Assembly (NCBI RefSeq): GCF_050271975.1
Contig: NZ_CP189850.1
Span: forward strand, 1,736,001-1,800,000
DNA: 64,000 bases
Source: Litorimonas sp947503715
GTDB lineage: Bacteria; Pseudomonadota; Alphaproteobacteria; Caulobacterales; Maricaulaceae
Direction of reading: 5' to 3'
Position numbers and translations under genes: made by a program. How positions within the stretch are numbered: the first letter of the stretch is position 1; each line of letters opens with the position of its first letter. This document shows positions 16,949 to 26,097 of this stretch, piece after piece. Below the pieces are notes generated by a model that ran no database searches, had not been told where the DNA came from, and was given only the letters and a program-made list of their open reading frames with translations.

Positions 16949-17410
16949 ATGGGTATGTCAGCCAGCAGAGGTGTCGGACGAAATGGCGGACGTCGCCGCA
17001 ATCGACGCACGCGCGTTGATTCAGAGATAAACGTGACGCCGCTGGTCGATGTCATGCTGGTTCTGCTCATCGTATTTATGGTCGCCGCGCCCTTGCTCTC
17101 TGTTGGTGTGCCGATTGAACTACCGAAAACGGATGCGAAATCTCTGCCGTCCCAAAGCGAGCCGATCACGATTTCTGTCGATCAGGCGGGCACGATTTTC
17201 ATCCAAGAAACAGAAATCGCACTGGACGATATTGCTGCACGCCTCATTGCGATTAGCAATAATGGATATGACGAACGCATATACCTGCGCGGGGCGGGGC
17301 AAGCAGATTATGAGTCTGTCATGAAAGTCATGGCGCGGGTCAATGCGGCGGGCTTCTCGAACCTTGGACTCGTGACGGACCCTGTAAATGCATCGGGTGG
17401 CGGGAATTAA
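16949..17410 (+). CDS. tolR: Tol-Pal system protein TolR
   Basis: ExbD/TolR-family partner of TolQ: a single membrane helix with a periplasmic domain that can bind peptidoglycan. The 153 residues start with a Gly/Arg-rich cytoplasmic stretch, then INVTPLVDVMLVLLIVFMVA with the proton-accepting Asp34, and the periplasmic domain with ELPKTDAKSLPSQ and IYLRGAGQADYESVMKVM. The tolA start lies 23 bases before its stop, so the genes overlap. Confidence 0.96.
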   Translation: MGMSASRGVGRNGGRRRNRRTRVDSEINVTPLVDVMLVLLIVFMVAAPLLSVGVPIELPKTDAKSLPSQSEPITISVDQAGTIFIQETEIALDDIAARLIAISNNGYDERIYLRGAGQADYESVMKVMARVNAAGFSNLGLVTDPVNASGGGN

Positions 17411-18233
17411 ACTCGGCCTTCCCATATCCCTCGCGCTTCATGTCGCAGTCTTCGGTGGGTTCACCTATTTCTCCGCTGGCGCTAAGCCGCTTGAGCCAGG
17501 GAATATTATTCCCGTGTCCATCCTGACCGTGGATGAGGTCACGAACGTCTCTGCAGCTGTAAAACGCCCAAAACCGGAGCCAATTGCAGAACAGCCGGAC
17601 ATCATGACCACGCAGACGCCGATGCAAAATGCGGAAGAAGAGGCGCCGGAGGTGAAAGTTTCTGCAGATGAAGTGACGGCGGAAAAGATCGCCGAAGCTA
17701 TCCTTCCCACACCAAAAAATGCGGATGAGCCGATTGACGAACAACTGGATACACCCAAACAGCCCGAGACTCCCGTCTTTGATTTAGACGCGATTTCAGG
17801 TTTGGTCGATCAGGCGAGGGATACCGCACCGGAGAAAAATCAACAGATCGCGACACAATCCGAAACAAATAATATTCGTTATGACGACGCAGCCCGCGCC
17901 GCTACAGGTGAGGGGAGCGGCATGACGGGAACGGAAACGGACTTACTTGTCTCGGCCATGCAAAAATGTTGGCGCATGCCGGCGGCCGCAACGGATGCGG
18001 AGAATTTGCGCGTGCGCTTGAAGGTGAATTTCATTCTTGGCGGGCATGTCGAAAATGTAGAACTCATCGACCAAGCGGCCTCACGTAAACTCTCGCCCGG
18101 CAACCCGTTCTGGCTACAGGCAGAGCGGGAAGCCATTGCCGCTGTCCATAAATGTGCGCCCTATGATTTCCTGCCGGATGAACGTTACGGTGTTTGGCGC
18201 GAACTCGTCTTGAACTTACGCCCGGAATTGTAA
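17388..18233 (+). CDS. tolA: Tol-Pal system protein TolA
   Basis: Periplasm-spanning link between TolQR and TolB/Pal. The 281 residues show one N-terminal membrane helix (LGLPISLALHVAVFGGF), an extended Pro/Glu/Ala-rich middle (about 50-170) shorter than the enterobacterial helical domain, and a C-terminal globular domain with QKCWRMPAAATDAENLRVRL and HKCAPYDFLPDERY, matching alphaproteobacterial TolA. It overlaps tolR by 23 bases. Identity rests on both position and the C-terminal domain. Confidence 0.92.
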   Translation: MHRVAGIKLGLPISLALHVAVFGGFTYFSAGAKPLEPGNIIPVSILTVDEVTNVSAAVKRPKPEPIAEQPDIMTTQTPMQNAEEEAPEVKVSADEVTAEKIAEAILPTPKNADEPIDEQLDTPKQPETPVFDLDAISGLVDQARDTAPEKNQQIATQSETNNIRYDDAARAATGEGSGMTGTETDLLVSAMQKCWRMPAAATDAENLRVRLKVNFILGGHVENVELIDQAASRKLSPGNPFWLQAEREAIAAVHKCAPYDFLPDERYGVWRELVLNLRPEL

Positions 18234-18244
18234 AGACTGGCCTT

Positions 18245-19567
18245 ATGACAACTCTCAAGCGAATTTTTCTGTTTCTGGTCGGGTTCTGCCTCGCCCTATT
18301 TTTGGGCAGCACGGCTTCGGCCCAACTCGAAATTGATATTACAAAAGGCAATCTCGATCCGACACCAATTGCGGTTCCGGACTTTATTGCGGATAGTTCT
18401 GCGGAGCGGGATTTCGGGAAGAAGATCGCGGAAGTTATCCGTGCGGACCTCGAACGCTCCGGTCTTTTCCGCTCGCTCGATCCGGCCAGTTTTCTCGAAA
18501 CACAGACGAATATTGACTATAAACCCGCCTTTGCCGACTGGCGCGTGATCAAAGCGGACGCCCTTGTGTCAGGTCGAATTCGTCAGGAGAGTCCAAGCCG
18601 CATCCTCGTTGAGTTCCGCCTTTGGGATATTTTTGCAGGGGAGCAGTTAAAAGGTGTGAGGTTCGCGACAACGCCTGAAAACTGGCGACGGACGGCGCAT
18701 AAGGCGTCGGATGCGATCTATGAGGCATTGACCGGAGAGACCGGATATTTCGATACGCGGATCGTCTTTATCGACGAACGCGGGCCGAAGATTAACAAGC
18801 AAAAACGCCTCGCCATTATGGATCAGGACGGTGAAAATCCGATCTACCTGCTCGGGGGGTCTGACCTCGTTCTGACACCGCGTTTCTCGCCGAGTTCGCA
18901 GACCATCACTTATATGAGCTACGAGAATGACCGCCCGCAGGTCTATCTGCTCGATATTGAGACCGGTCGCCGTGAACTTCTGGGTGATTTCCCGGGTATG
19001 ACCTTTGCGCCGCAATTTTCACCGAATGGGGACCGTCTCATCATGTCGATGGAACGTCGCGGTAATTCCGATATTTATGTGATGGACCTGAAATCACGTT
19101 CGACCCAACGGCTGACAACGGACCCGGCCATTGATGTATCCGGCAGCTTCTCACCTGATGGCCGTAAGGTCGTGTTTAACTCTGATCGTGGGAATAGTCC
19201 TCAGCTCTATGTCATGGATGCGGACGGTAAAAATGTGAAACGGATCAGTTTCGGGAAGGGCCGCTACAGCGCGCCCGTTTGGTCACCGCGCGGAGATAAG
19301 ATCGCCTTTGTGCGCTCCGGTGGCGGGAAGTTCGGCATTGGCGTCATGGATGTGGACGGCAAGAATGAGCGTATTCTGACGAATAGCTATCTGGATGAAA
19401 GCCCGACCTGGAGCCCGAATGGTCGCGTCATCATATTCTCCCGCGCGAAACAGGACCGCGCCGGCACAACGGAAATTTGGTCGGTTGATTTGACGGGACA
19501 GAACCTTCGTAAGGTGGAAACACCGGGTATGGCGTCTGATCCGGCGTGGTCACCACTTCTGCCTTAG
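18245..19567 (+). CDS. tolB: Tol-Pal system beta-propeller protein TolB
   Basis: Periplasmic beta-propeller that binds Pal and TolA. I take the ATG at 18245, 12 bases after the tolA stop, giving a 440-residue protein with a signal peptide ending STASA; an in-frame start 51 bases upstream lies inside tolA. The N-terminal D1 domain (about 25-150) is followed by repeated propeller blades (FSPSSQTITYMSYENDRPQVYLLD, FSPNGDRLIMSMERRGNSDIY and similar). Confidence 0.96.
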   Translation: MTTLKRIFLFLVGFCLALFLGSTASAQLEIDITKGNLDPTPIAVPDFIADSSAERDFGKKIAEVIRADLERSGLFRSLDPASFLETQTNIDYKPAFADWRVIKADALVSGRIRQESPSRILVEFRLWDIFAGEQLKGVRFATTPENWRRTAHKASDAIYEALTGETGYFDTRIVFIDERGPKINKQKRLAIMDQDGENPIYLLGGSDLVLTPRFSPSSQTITYMSYENDRPQVYLLDIETGRRELLGDFPGMTFAPQFSPNGDRLIMSMERRGNSDIYVMDLKSRSTQRLTTDPAIDVSGSFSPDGRKVVFNSDRGNSPQLYVMDADGKNVKRISFGKGRYSAPVWSPRGDKIAFVRSGGGKFGIGVMDVDGKNERILTNSYLDESPTWSPNGRVIIFSRAKQDRAGTTEIWSVDLTGQNLRKVETPGMASDPAWSPLLP

Positions 19568-19697
19568 ATTTGTGATTTTAGCGAAAAAAGACGCAATCTT
19601 TCCAAATTGTTAGCCCGTTGACGGGATTTGACCATTTTTTGCCTTGATTGCGCCCCAAAGCCTGCGTTTAAATATTCGAGAGATTGAGGAGAGACTA

Positions 19698-20270
19698 ATG
19701 AAAAAATATCTAATGGCAGGCGCAGCCCTTTTAGTTCTGTCCGCCTGTGCCACACAACCAGAGCCCGAACTCATGCCGGAGCCGGAACCGGTTGTAGAAG
19801 TTCAGCCGCAAATCATCGAGCCGGAGCCCATTCCGGAAGCGCAACCACTGCCGCCCGTGGTAGAACCGTTCGTGGATCCAAACCTCCCCATTCCGGGGTC
19901 AGAGGATGATTTCGCCTTTCAATCGGGTGGTGAGCCGCGCGTATTCTTTGGGTATGATCAGTTTAATTTATCCCCCGAAGCGCAGGATGTTTTACGCCGT
20001 CAGGCCAATTGGTTGAATATCTATCAAGATGCGATCGCCACAATCGAAGGCCATGCGGATGAGCGCGGTACGCGGGAATATAACCTCGCCCTTGGCGCGC
20101 GCCGGGCGGATAGTGTTAAAGCGTTTCTCGTCAGTCAGGGCGTCGCGCCAAATCGTCTGCGTACGATTTCCTACGGAAAAGAACGTCCGATCGACCCGCG
20201 TGCTAATGAAGCCGGGTGGTCCAGAAACCGGAACGGTCATACCAATCTTCGTCTCGGTGGGATTGGATAA
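19698..20270 (+). CDS. pal: Peptidoglycan-associated lipoprotein Pal
   Basis: Outer-membrane lipoprotein that anchors the membrane to peptidoglycan. The start at 19698 follows GAGGAGA. Lipobox LSAC gives Cys17, followed by a Pro/Glu-rich linker (about 20-70), then the OmpA-C domain: FFGYDQFNLSPEAQDVL, IEGHADERGTREYNLALGARRAD and RTISYGKERP, with the Asp and Arg that bind diaminopimelate. 190 residues, normal size. It is separated from tolB by 130 bases, so a separate promoter is possible. Confidence 0.96.
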   Translation: MKKYLMAGAALLVLSACATQPEPELMPEPEPVVEVQPQIIEPEPIPEAQPLPPVVEPFVDPNLPIPGSEDDFAFQSGGEPRVFFGYDQFNLSPEAQDVLRRQANWLNIYQDAIATIEGHADERGTREYNLALGARRADSVKAFLVSQGVAPNRLRTISYGKERPIDPRANEAGWSRNRNGHTNLRLGGIG

Positions 20271-20322
20271 TCCATTAACCGGGTGTTTATGACCCTGACT
20301 GCGAATTAAGTGCCAAAATTCA

Positions 20323-20347
20323 ACGCCGTCAGCTATGCTGGCGGCGT
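20323..20347 (+). other. Stable hairpin between pal and cpoB
   Basis: ACGCCGTCAGC and GCTGGCGGCGT pair over 11 positions (one T-G wobble) around a TAT loop. No T-run follows, so it is more likely an RNA-stability or processing hairpin than a terminator; it begins 53 bases after the pal stop. Confidence 0.45.
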
Positions 20348-20370
20348 AACCTATTGAGACGGAGACAAAC

Positions 20371-21306
20371 ATGTCCGCCATCCTGAAAACCGCATTCGCG
20401 ACATTGATGCTTTTGAGCTTGTCATTTGCGACACCTGCGCAGGCGCAATCGAAGAAAGAACTTGCGGCGCAGAACGCTGCGCTCGCCGAACGTTTGACGC
20501 GACTGGAATCGCGTATGTTGACGGGCGATCCGGCAGCGGAACGCCTAATGGCACGGATTGACGCGCTGGAAGGGGCCCAACGGGCGCTGCGCGGTGAATT
20601 AGAGCGCGTTACATTTGAGCGGGATGGCCTGAAAGGCGAAGTCTCGCAATTGCGCACAGAATTGCAAATTATCCAAGATATGGCCGGCCGGATGAAGGTC
20701 CATCTGGATGCGGTTGATCTAATTGCACAGGAACAAACGCGTCCCATTCAACGTCGCACGGGCCCCGTACAACTCGGCCCGACGACACCGCTCGACCCCT
20801 TAGGCGGGGCACCGGAATTTAGCGAACAGCCTCTCGTGATAGGACAGGCCCCGACCCTTGGGCAGCCTCCAATTCTTGCCCAGCCGTCCTTAAAAGACAG
20901 ATCTCTGACATCCGATGTTCCAAATGATGTTGCGGAGCTTGGTCAAAAAGGTAAGCGCCTTCTCACAGAAGGTGATTTTGGCGGGGCGCAGATCGCTCTC
21001 AGCCAATATCTCCAGTTTAATCCCGACGCGGCGGATGTTGGTGAAATGCAATATTGGCTGGGCGAGAGCTATTATGTGCGCGGCGGATTTGCGGACGCGG
21101 CGGATGCGTATATCACAAGTATGAAACGCGACCCGCGCGGCGAAAAAGCGCCGGACGCAATGGTCCGTTTGGCAGGAGCCCTGCGTCAGCTCGGCAAACC
21201 TGCCGATGCCTGCGCTACGCTGGCCAGTTTCCCGTCGCAATATCCCCGCGCGAGTGAGGCGGTGAAGGAAAAAGCGAGAGTCGAGGCGGCCCGCGCGAGT
21301 TGCTAG
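20371..21306 (+). CDS. cpoB: Cell division coordinator CpoB (YbgF)
   Basis: Periplasmic tol-pal associated protein that links outer-membrane constriction to peptidoglycan synthesis. The 311 residues show a signal peptide ending PAQA, an N-terminal coiled coil (AAQNAALAERLTRLESRM and LRGELERVTFERDGLKGEVS, about 30-110), a proline-rich linker (about 125-185), and C-terminal TPR repeats (KGKRLLTEGDFGGAQIALSQ, EMQYWLGESYYVRGGFADAA, DAMVRLAGALRQLGK). GGAG precedes the ATG. Confidence 0.93.
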   Translation: MSAILKTAFATLMLLSLSFATPAQAQSKKELAAQNAALAERLTRLESRMLTGDPAAERLMARIDALEGAQRALRGELERVTFERDGLKGEVSQLRTELQIIQDMAGRMKVHLDAVDLIAQEQTRPIQRRTGPVQLGPTTPLDPLGGAPEFSEQPLVIGQAPTLGQPPILAQPSLKDRSLTSDVPNDVAELGQKGKRLLTEGDFGGAQIALSQYLQFNPDAADVGEMQYWLGESYYVRGGFADAADAYITSMKRDPRGEKAPDAMVRLAGALRQLGKPADACATLASFPSQYPRASEAVKEKARVEAARASC

Positions 21307-21326
21307 CCCTTCAATAGGGCGATGAC

Positions 21327-22565
21327 GTGACGATTCCTGCGCCTAAACTCTCCGGCCCTGCCGCCATTGCCTTCTCGGGCGGTGGAGACTCAACGGCGAT
21401 GATTTATGCGTTTCGCAATCATCCGAAAGTCACCCATGCTTTTATCATTGATCACGCGCTTCGTGACGGGAGCGCGGAAGAAGCAGCGGAGACCGCCCTT
21501 TTTGCCCGCTCACTCGGCTATGAGGTGCAGATTGACCGTTGGCAAAATGACGGTCCGAAAACGGGTATTCAGGTCAAGGCGAGGGCGTATCGCTACAAAG
21601 CTCTCGGAGAAATGTGCCGCGCGGCGGGATTGGAAAATCTGATCACGGCCCATACGGCCGATGACCAAGCGGAAACGCTTCTGATGAGGCTGGACCGTCA
21701 GACGGGATGGCGGGGATTGGCGGGCATGCCTGACCGGTCTTATGGCGCGCTCTGGCCCGCACTTGCGGATGTCACGCTACACCGGCCATGGTTGAGTGTG
21801 TCCCGCGCAGATATTCGAGATTACAATCGAGAACAGAGGCTCGATTTCGTCGACGACCCGTCCAATGAAAATTCAGATTTCACGCGTATCAAAGTGCGGC
21901 AGGCGCTTTCCGCGGATAATGATCTTCGAAAGGACCTCCTGCAGACGCAAAAACATGAACGGCGGCGATTGTTGGAAGAACGCGCCCGACATGCGGCTTG
22001 GTTATCTCAACATGCCGTCATAAGTGACCAGAACTATGTCGAAATAAATGCTGTTCCGGAGCCGGAAGTCTTACTCCATATTCTGAGAAGCGTGGCAGGG
22101 ACAGGCGGCCCGATTGACCGGGCGAGACGCGTCAATCTTGCCAAGCGACTCACCCATCGCGATTTTCAGGCGGCGACTCTGGCGGGGGCTTGGGTCGTAA
22201 AACGCCCTAACGGATTTCTATTCACGCGCGATAAGGTCGCAGTCTCGGGCAGGGACACACATTCCGCATTAGGGGAAAGATACGTGTCGCAACACGAAAC
22301 CGCCATTTGGGATGGACGATTTATCATTCAGATGAAATCCAAAGGCGTATGGATCGAACCCGCATTCGGTAACGGTTACAATATCCGACAATCAATTGAA
22401 AAAGATAAGTTTTTAGGTTGCCCGGAACAGGTCAGACCCAGTCTACCACTTTTTACAATGGGGTCTGAAGCTTTAGGATTGGGCGCATGTAGCACCGATA
22501 AACTTATTTCTCGCGCCACTGCGGCGCGGCGCTTGCAGAGCTTATTTCCGCCCCAAACTGTATAA
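21327..22565 (+). CDS. tilS: tRNA(Ile)-lysidine synthetase
   Basis: Converts cytidine 34 of the CAU-anticodon isoleucine tRNA to lysidine, an essential decoding step. The PP-loop SGGGDS is at 17-22, with the usual N-terminal ATPase domain (LITAHTADDQAETLLMRLDR further on). The 412-residue protein has a divergent C-terminal half. Start is GTG with AGGG upstream, 20 bases after cpoB. The tolB-pal-cpoB-tilS-ftsH order is typical of alphaproteobacteria. Confidence 0.95.
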   Translation: MTIPAPKLSGPAAIAFSGGGDSTAMIYAFRNHPKVTHAFIIDHALRDGSAEEAAETALFARSLGYEVQIDRWQNDGPKTGIQVKARAYRYKALGEMCRAAGLENLITAHTADDQAETLLMRLDRQTGWRGLAGMPDRSYGALWPALADVTLHRPWLSVSRADIRDYNREQRLDFVDDPSNENSDFTRIKVRQALSADNDLRKDLLQTQKHERRRLLEERARHAAWLSQHAVISDQNYVEINAVPEPEVLLHILRSVAGTGGPIDRARRVNLAKRLTHRDFQAATLAGAWVVKRPNGFLFTRDKVAVSGRDTHSALGERYVSQHETAIWDGRFIIQMKSKGVWIEPAFGNGYNIRQSIEKDKFLGCPEQVRPSLPLFTMGSEALGLGACSTDKLISRATAARRLQSLFPPQTV

Positions 22566-22682
22566 GTTAACCTTGCTTATCAAATTTACGACAGCTGAGG
22601 CGCTTTCTTTTGGCGTGTGGCCTCCCATATGTTAAAGACGTAAAAGTGACTGGTATAACCCGAACCTAAAGGTCCGATCAGA

Positions 22683-24617
22683 ATGAAAAATGTAAATACC
22701 CGTAATTTCATTGTCTGGGGCATCGTGATTGCTCTGCTCCTCGCTATGATAACAGCGGCCAGTTCCGATGTTCAGGGCGGGCCGAGTGATGAACTGACCT
22801 ATTCCCAATTACAAGAACGTGTGGAATCCGGCCAAGTCGAATCCGCGCTGATCGACACAGAGGGCGGCGTGATCACCGGAACACTGACGGGCGGTGAAAA
22901 ATACAAAACCAATATTGGTGCGATAAATCTCAACGCTGACGAAATCTTCGAAGGCACGGATATTCCTTATAAGTTCGAAGAGCGCAAACAGCAGAGCATG
23001 TTTGGCTCGCTCCTCATGGGCCTCCTGCCGCTCCTCATCATTGGTGCGCTTTTTCTGCTCTTCTTCCGGAACATGCAGGGTGGCGGTCGTGGCGGGGCGA
23101 TGAACTTCGGTAAGTCTAAAGCGAAATTGCTGACCGAAAACACGCAGAAGAAAACATTTGACGATGTGGCCGGTGTCGAAGCCGCGAAAGAAGATCTTCA
23201 AGAAGTTGTGGAATTTCTGCAAGACCCCACACGGTTTACGCGTTTGGGTGCCCGTATCCCGACAGGTGCCTTGCTCGTGGGACCTCCGGGTACCGGTAAG
23301 ACACTTCTCGCGCGCGCCGTCGCAGGAGAGGCGGGTGTCCCATTCTTCACCATCTCCGGTTCCGACTTTGTCGAAATGTTTGTTGGTGTGGGTGCGTCCC
23401 GCGTGCGGGAAATGTTCGCCGATGCACGGAAACAAGCGCCGTGTATCATCTTTATTGACGAGATCGATGCCGTCGGTCGTCATCGGGGTGTCGGGACATC
23501 AGGTGGCCACGAAGAGCGCGAGCAGACCCTAAACCAGCTTCTTGTCGAAATGGACGGATTTGAGGGGGATGAAGGCATTATTATTATTGCCGCAACGAAC
23601 CGTCCTGACGTGCTCGATAAAGCGCTCCTGCGTCCGGGTCGTTTTGACCGTCAGATCGAAGTCCCGTATCCCGATATTCAGGGCCGCGAGAAAATTCTCG
23701 AAGTCCACATGAAGGGCAAGCCCATCGCGGCAGATGTTGAAACGAAATATATTGCGCGTGGTACGCCCGGGTTTTCCGGTGCTGACTTGATGAACCTCGT
23801 CAATGAGGCAGCGCTTCTGTCCGCGCGCCGCAATAAGCTCAAAATCACGCAACGTGAATTTGATGATGCCCGGGACAAGGTTCTGATGGGTGCAGAGCGT
23901 CGGACACTCTCCATGACGGATGAGGAACGCGAGAATACAGCCTATCACGAAGCGGGTCACGCGATTGTCGGCCTGAATATGGAAGGTAGTTTGCCGATCC
24001 ACAAGGCAACGATTATCCCGCGCGGGCGTGCCCTGGGCATGGTCCAATATCTGCCGGAGCGCGATCAGATTTCGCAATCCCGTCAGGAAATGATTGCGCG
24101 TATGGCGATGGCCATGGGGGGTCGTGCGGCGGAAGAACTCCACTTCGGCTATGACCGCGTCACCTCTGGTGCGAGTTCCGATATTGAGCAGGTCACGCGT
24201 ATCGCGACGGCCATGGTCACGGAATGGGGCCTGTCGGATAAAATCGGTCCGATTGCCTATAAGCAACAGGATAATGGCTCCTTCGTGCCCGGTATTGGGC
24301 GTGGCTCTGCGATTTCACCGGATACGGCGCGCCTCATTGAGGATGAAATCAAACGCTTTATTACTGAGGCGCATGAGAAAGCCCTCGAAATCCTGAAGAA
24401 GAAAAAGAAGGATTGGGTTGCGCTCGCCGAAGCTCTCCTCGAGTTTGAAACGCTCTCAGGCGAGGAGATCAAGACGCTGCTTGAAGACGGAACGCCGCCC
24501 AAGCGCAATGATGGTTCAGGTGGCGGAAAACCTGCCGTCGCGGCTGTGCCGACAACGCGCAAGCCAAAACCCAAACCCATCGGTGGGACGTCCACCGCCA
24601 AGGATATTGACGAATAA
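22683..24617 (+). CDS. ftsH: ATP-dependent zinc metalloprotease FtsH
   Basis: Membrane-anchored AAA+ protease that degrades misfolded membrane proteins and regulatory targets such as LpxC. 644 residues: membrane helix at about 8-27, periplasmic domain to about 105, second helix at about 108-128, Walker A GPPGTGKT at 200-207, Walker B IIFIDE at 255-260, SRH region TNRPDVLDKALLRPGRFDRQ, and zinc-binding HEAGH at 422-426. The tail is Lys/Pro rich. A strong terminator follows directly. Confidence 0.98.
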   Translation: MKNVNTRNFIVWGIVIALLLAMITAASSDVQGGPSDELTYSQLQERVESGQVESALIDTEGGVITGTLTGGEKYKTNIGAINLNADEIFEGTDIPYKFEERKQQSMFGSLLMGLLPLLIIGALFLLFFRNMQGGGRGGAMNFGKSKAKLLTENTQKKTFDDVAGVEAAKEDLQEVVEFLQDPTRFTRLGARIPTGALLVGPPGTGKTLLARAVAGEAGVPFFTISGSDFVEMFVGVGASRVREMFADARKQAPCIIFIDEIDAVGRHRGVGTSGGHEEREQTLNQLLVEMDGFEGDEGIIIIAATNRPDVLDKALLRPGRFDRQIEVPYPDIQGREKILEVHMKGKPIAADVETKYIARGTPGFSGADLMNLVNEAALLSARRNKLKITQREFDDARDKVLMGAERRTLSMTDEERENTAYHEAGHAIVGLNMEGSLPIHKATIIPRGRALGMVQYLPERDQISQSRQEMIARMAMAMGGRAAEELHFGYDRVTSGASSDIEQVTRIATAMVTEWGLSDKIGPIAYKQQDNGSFVPGIGRGSAISPDTARLIEDEIKRFITEAHEKALEILKKKKKDWVALAEALLEFETLSGEEIKTLLEDGTPPKRNDGSGGGKPAVAAVPTTRKPKPKPIGGTSTAKDIDE

Positions 24618-24623
24618 AATAGG

Positions 24624-24651
24624 CCCCGACTTTTTGAAGTCGGGGTTTTTC
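24624..24651 (+). terminator. Intrinsic terminator of ftsH
   Basis: A 9-bp stem (CCCCGACTT / AAGTCGGGG, 24624-24645, 4-base loop) is followed by TTTTT. It starts 7 bases after the ftsH stop and separates the tol-tilS-ftsH block from folP. Confidence 0.95.
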
Positions 24652-24686
24652 TTTATCCTCATGGTTCCAGCCTTTAAAGTCTGCAC

Positions 24687-25502
24687 ATGTTCAAACGTCC
24701 CAAAATCATGGGTGTCCTCAATGTCACGCCGGACAGTTTTTCCGATGGCGGTCGGCATGACACGCTGGAACGTGCCACGAGGCAGGCCTTGCGTCTGTTA
24801 GAAGAAGGTGCCGATATTCTCGATATTGGCGGGGAGAGCACGCGTCCCGGCGCGACGGAAGTCTCTATCGAGGAAGAGATTAAACGTACCATCCCGGTCA
24901 TTCGCGCTATTCGTGAGGCCACGCGTGATTTCGACTCGGACCCGCTGATTTCGATTGATACGCGAAAGCCCGATGTGGCCGAAGCTGCAATCCTCTCCGG
25001 AGCAGATATCTGGAATGATGTCTCGGCGCTCGGATTTGACCCGCGCTCACCTGCGCTCGCGGCTGAATTGGGCTGTCCCGTCATTCTGATGCACGCGCAG
25101 GGTTCGCCCGAAACGATGCAGGATAATCCGGAATATGCGGACCCTGTGGCGGAAATTAAAGCGTGGCTATCAGAGCGGGTCGAAGCGGTCATCGCGGCAG
25201 GTGTTGAGCGGGAGAACATCATACTCGACCCGGGTATCGGGTTCGGTAAACGGCTGGAGGATAATCTCGCGATTTTCAAACGTTTGGACGACATTAAAGC
25301 ATTGAGTTTCCCCATCCTGATGGGCGCGAGCCGCAAGAGCTTTATCGGTCGCATTGACGGTTCTAACGCGGATGACCGCTTAGGCGGAAGTCTCGCCGCC
25401 GCCCTCTGGTCCGCGCAGAGGGGCGCGGATATGTTAAGGGTGCATGATGTGGCGGAGACTGTGCAGGCCGTGCGGGTTTGGAAGGCGATGGCTAGTGTAT
25501 AA
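24687..25502 (+). CDS. folP: Dihydropteroate synthase
   Basis: Condenses p-aminobenzoate with the pterin pyrophosphate in folate synthesis; the target of sulfonamides. 271 residues. Visible: MGVLNVTPDSFSDGG at about 8-22 and DIGGESTRPGA in the 40s-50s (pterin and pyrophosphate loops), SIDTRKPDVAEAA, NDVSALGFDP, ILDPGIGFGKRLEDN and the C-terminal GASRKSFIGRI. It starts 35 bases after the ftsH terminator. The expected glmM neighbour is not here; a membrane-protein ORFan and thiD follow. Confidence 0.97.
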   Translation: MFKRPKIMGVLNVTPDSFSDGGRHDTLERATRQALRLLEEGADILDIGGESTRPGATEVSIEEEIKRTIPVIRAIREATRDFDSDPLISIDTRKPDVAEAAILSGADIWNDVSALGFDPRSPALAAELGCPVILMHAQGSPETMQDNPEYADPVAEIKAWLSERVEAVIAAGVERENIILDPGIGFGKRLEDNLAIFKRLDDIKALSFPILMGASRKSFIGRIDGSNADDRLGGSLAAALWSAQRGADMLRVHDVAETVQAVRVWKAMASV

Positions 25503-25518
25503 CTTTCATGAAGAGTTA

Positions 25519-26097
25519 ATGGATGAAGATTTCAAAGATACGAATCGTTATGTGCCAATATATGAAAGTGAAATAGATTATTGGTGTTCTGAAAGAGTGT
25601 TTTATGAGCGCAAATTAACCATAGCGCCATTCTACGGAGCTGGCGCAGGTGCTCTTGCGATTGGCGCAGCAATATTGAGCAATCCTTCAAATCGAGTTTT
25701 AGAAATAATACTCCCCTCTGGATGGTTGTTTATAATCAGTTTGATGTCAATGTTCATAGCTGGAGGGTTTTACGTAGCTACAAGTATGGCTTATGCAAAT
25801 GAGTATACGGTGCGAGGTAATGCCGTTCGTCAGTTCCACAATTATAGAGACAAGTTGGTTGCTAACTCCAACAAAATTCAGAGTAGTACTTACCAGCAAT
25901 TGTTAGAATTGATGCCTGCTGTAAAAGCCTCGATTAATGAAAAGATTGTAGAAGCTAATTCCGATGACAAACATGGAAACATCTATCTCATTTTAGCAAG
26001 AGTGATATCAGCAATAGGTATTTTGTTTTTCTTATTTGCGATAGTTTCTCCTATGTTGGTTCTTTCTCTTTCTTACGATTTTGGATTTATAAAATGA
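25519..26097 (+). CDS. AT-rich membrane protein of unknown function
   Basis: 192-residue predicted membrane protein; the start ATG at 25519 is chosen by its nearby GAAGAG and because an upstream in-frame start lies inside folP. An acidic, aromatic N terminus (MDEDFKDTNRYVPIYESEID) precedes about four hydrophobic stretches, two in the middle (PFYGAGAGALAIGAAIL and GWLFIISLMSMFIAGGFYVA) and a long one at the end (ISAIGILFFLFAIVSPMLVL). The DNA is clearly AT-richer than folP and thiD. Its stop overlaps the thiD start by 4 bases (ATGA). Not recognised; probably acquired. Confidence 0.6.
   Translation: MDEDFKDTNRYVPIYESEIDYWCSERVFYERKLTIAPFYGAGAGALAIGAAILSNPSNRVLEIILPSGWLFIISLMSMFIAGGFYVATSMAYANEYTVRGNAVRQFHNYRDKLVANSNKIQSSTYQQLLELMPAVKASINEKIVEANSDDKHGNIYLILARVISAIGILFFLFAIVSPMLVLSLSYDFGFIK

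Noticed and set aside
23529..24266. Open frame antisense to ftsH
   Set aside because: No start context or motifs; the ftsH frame is certain.
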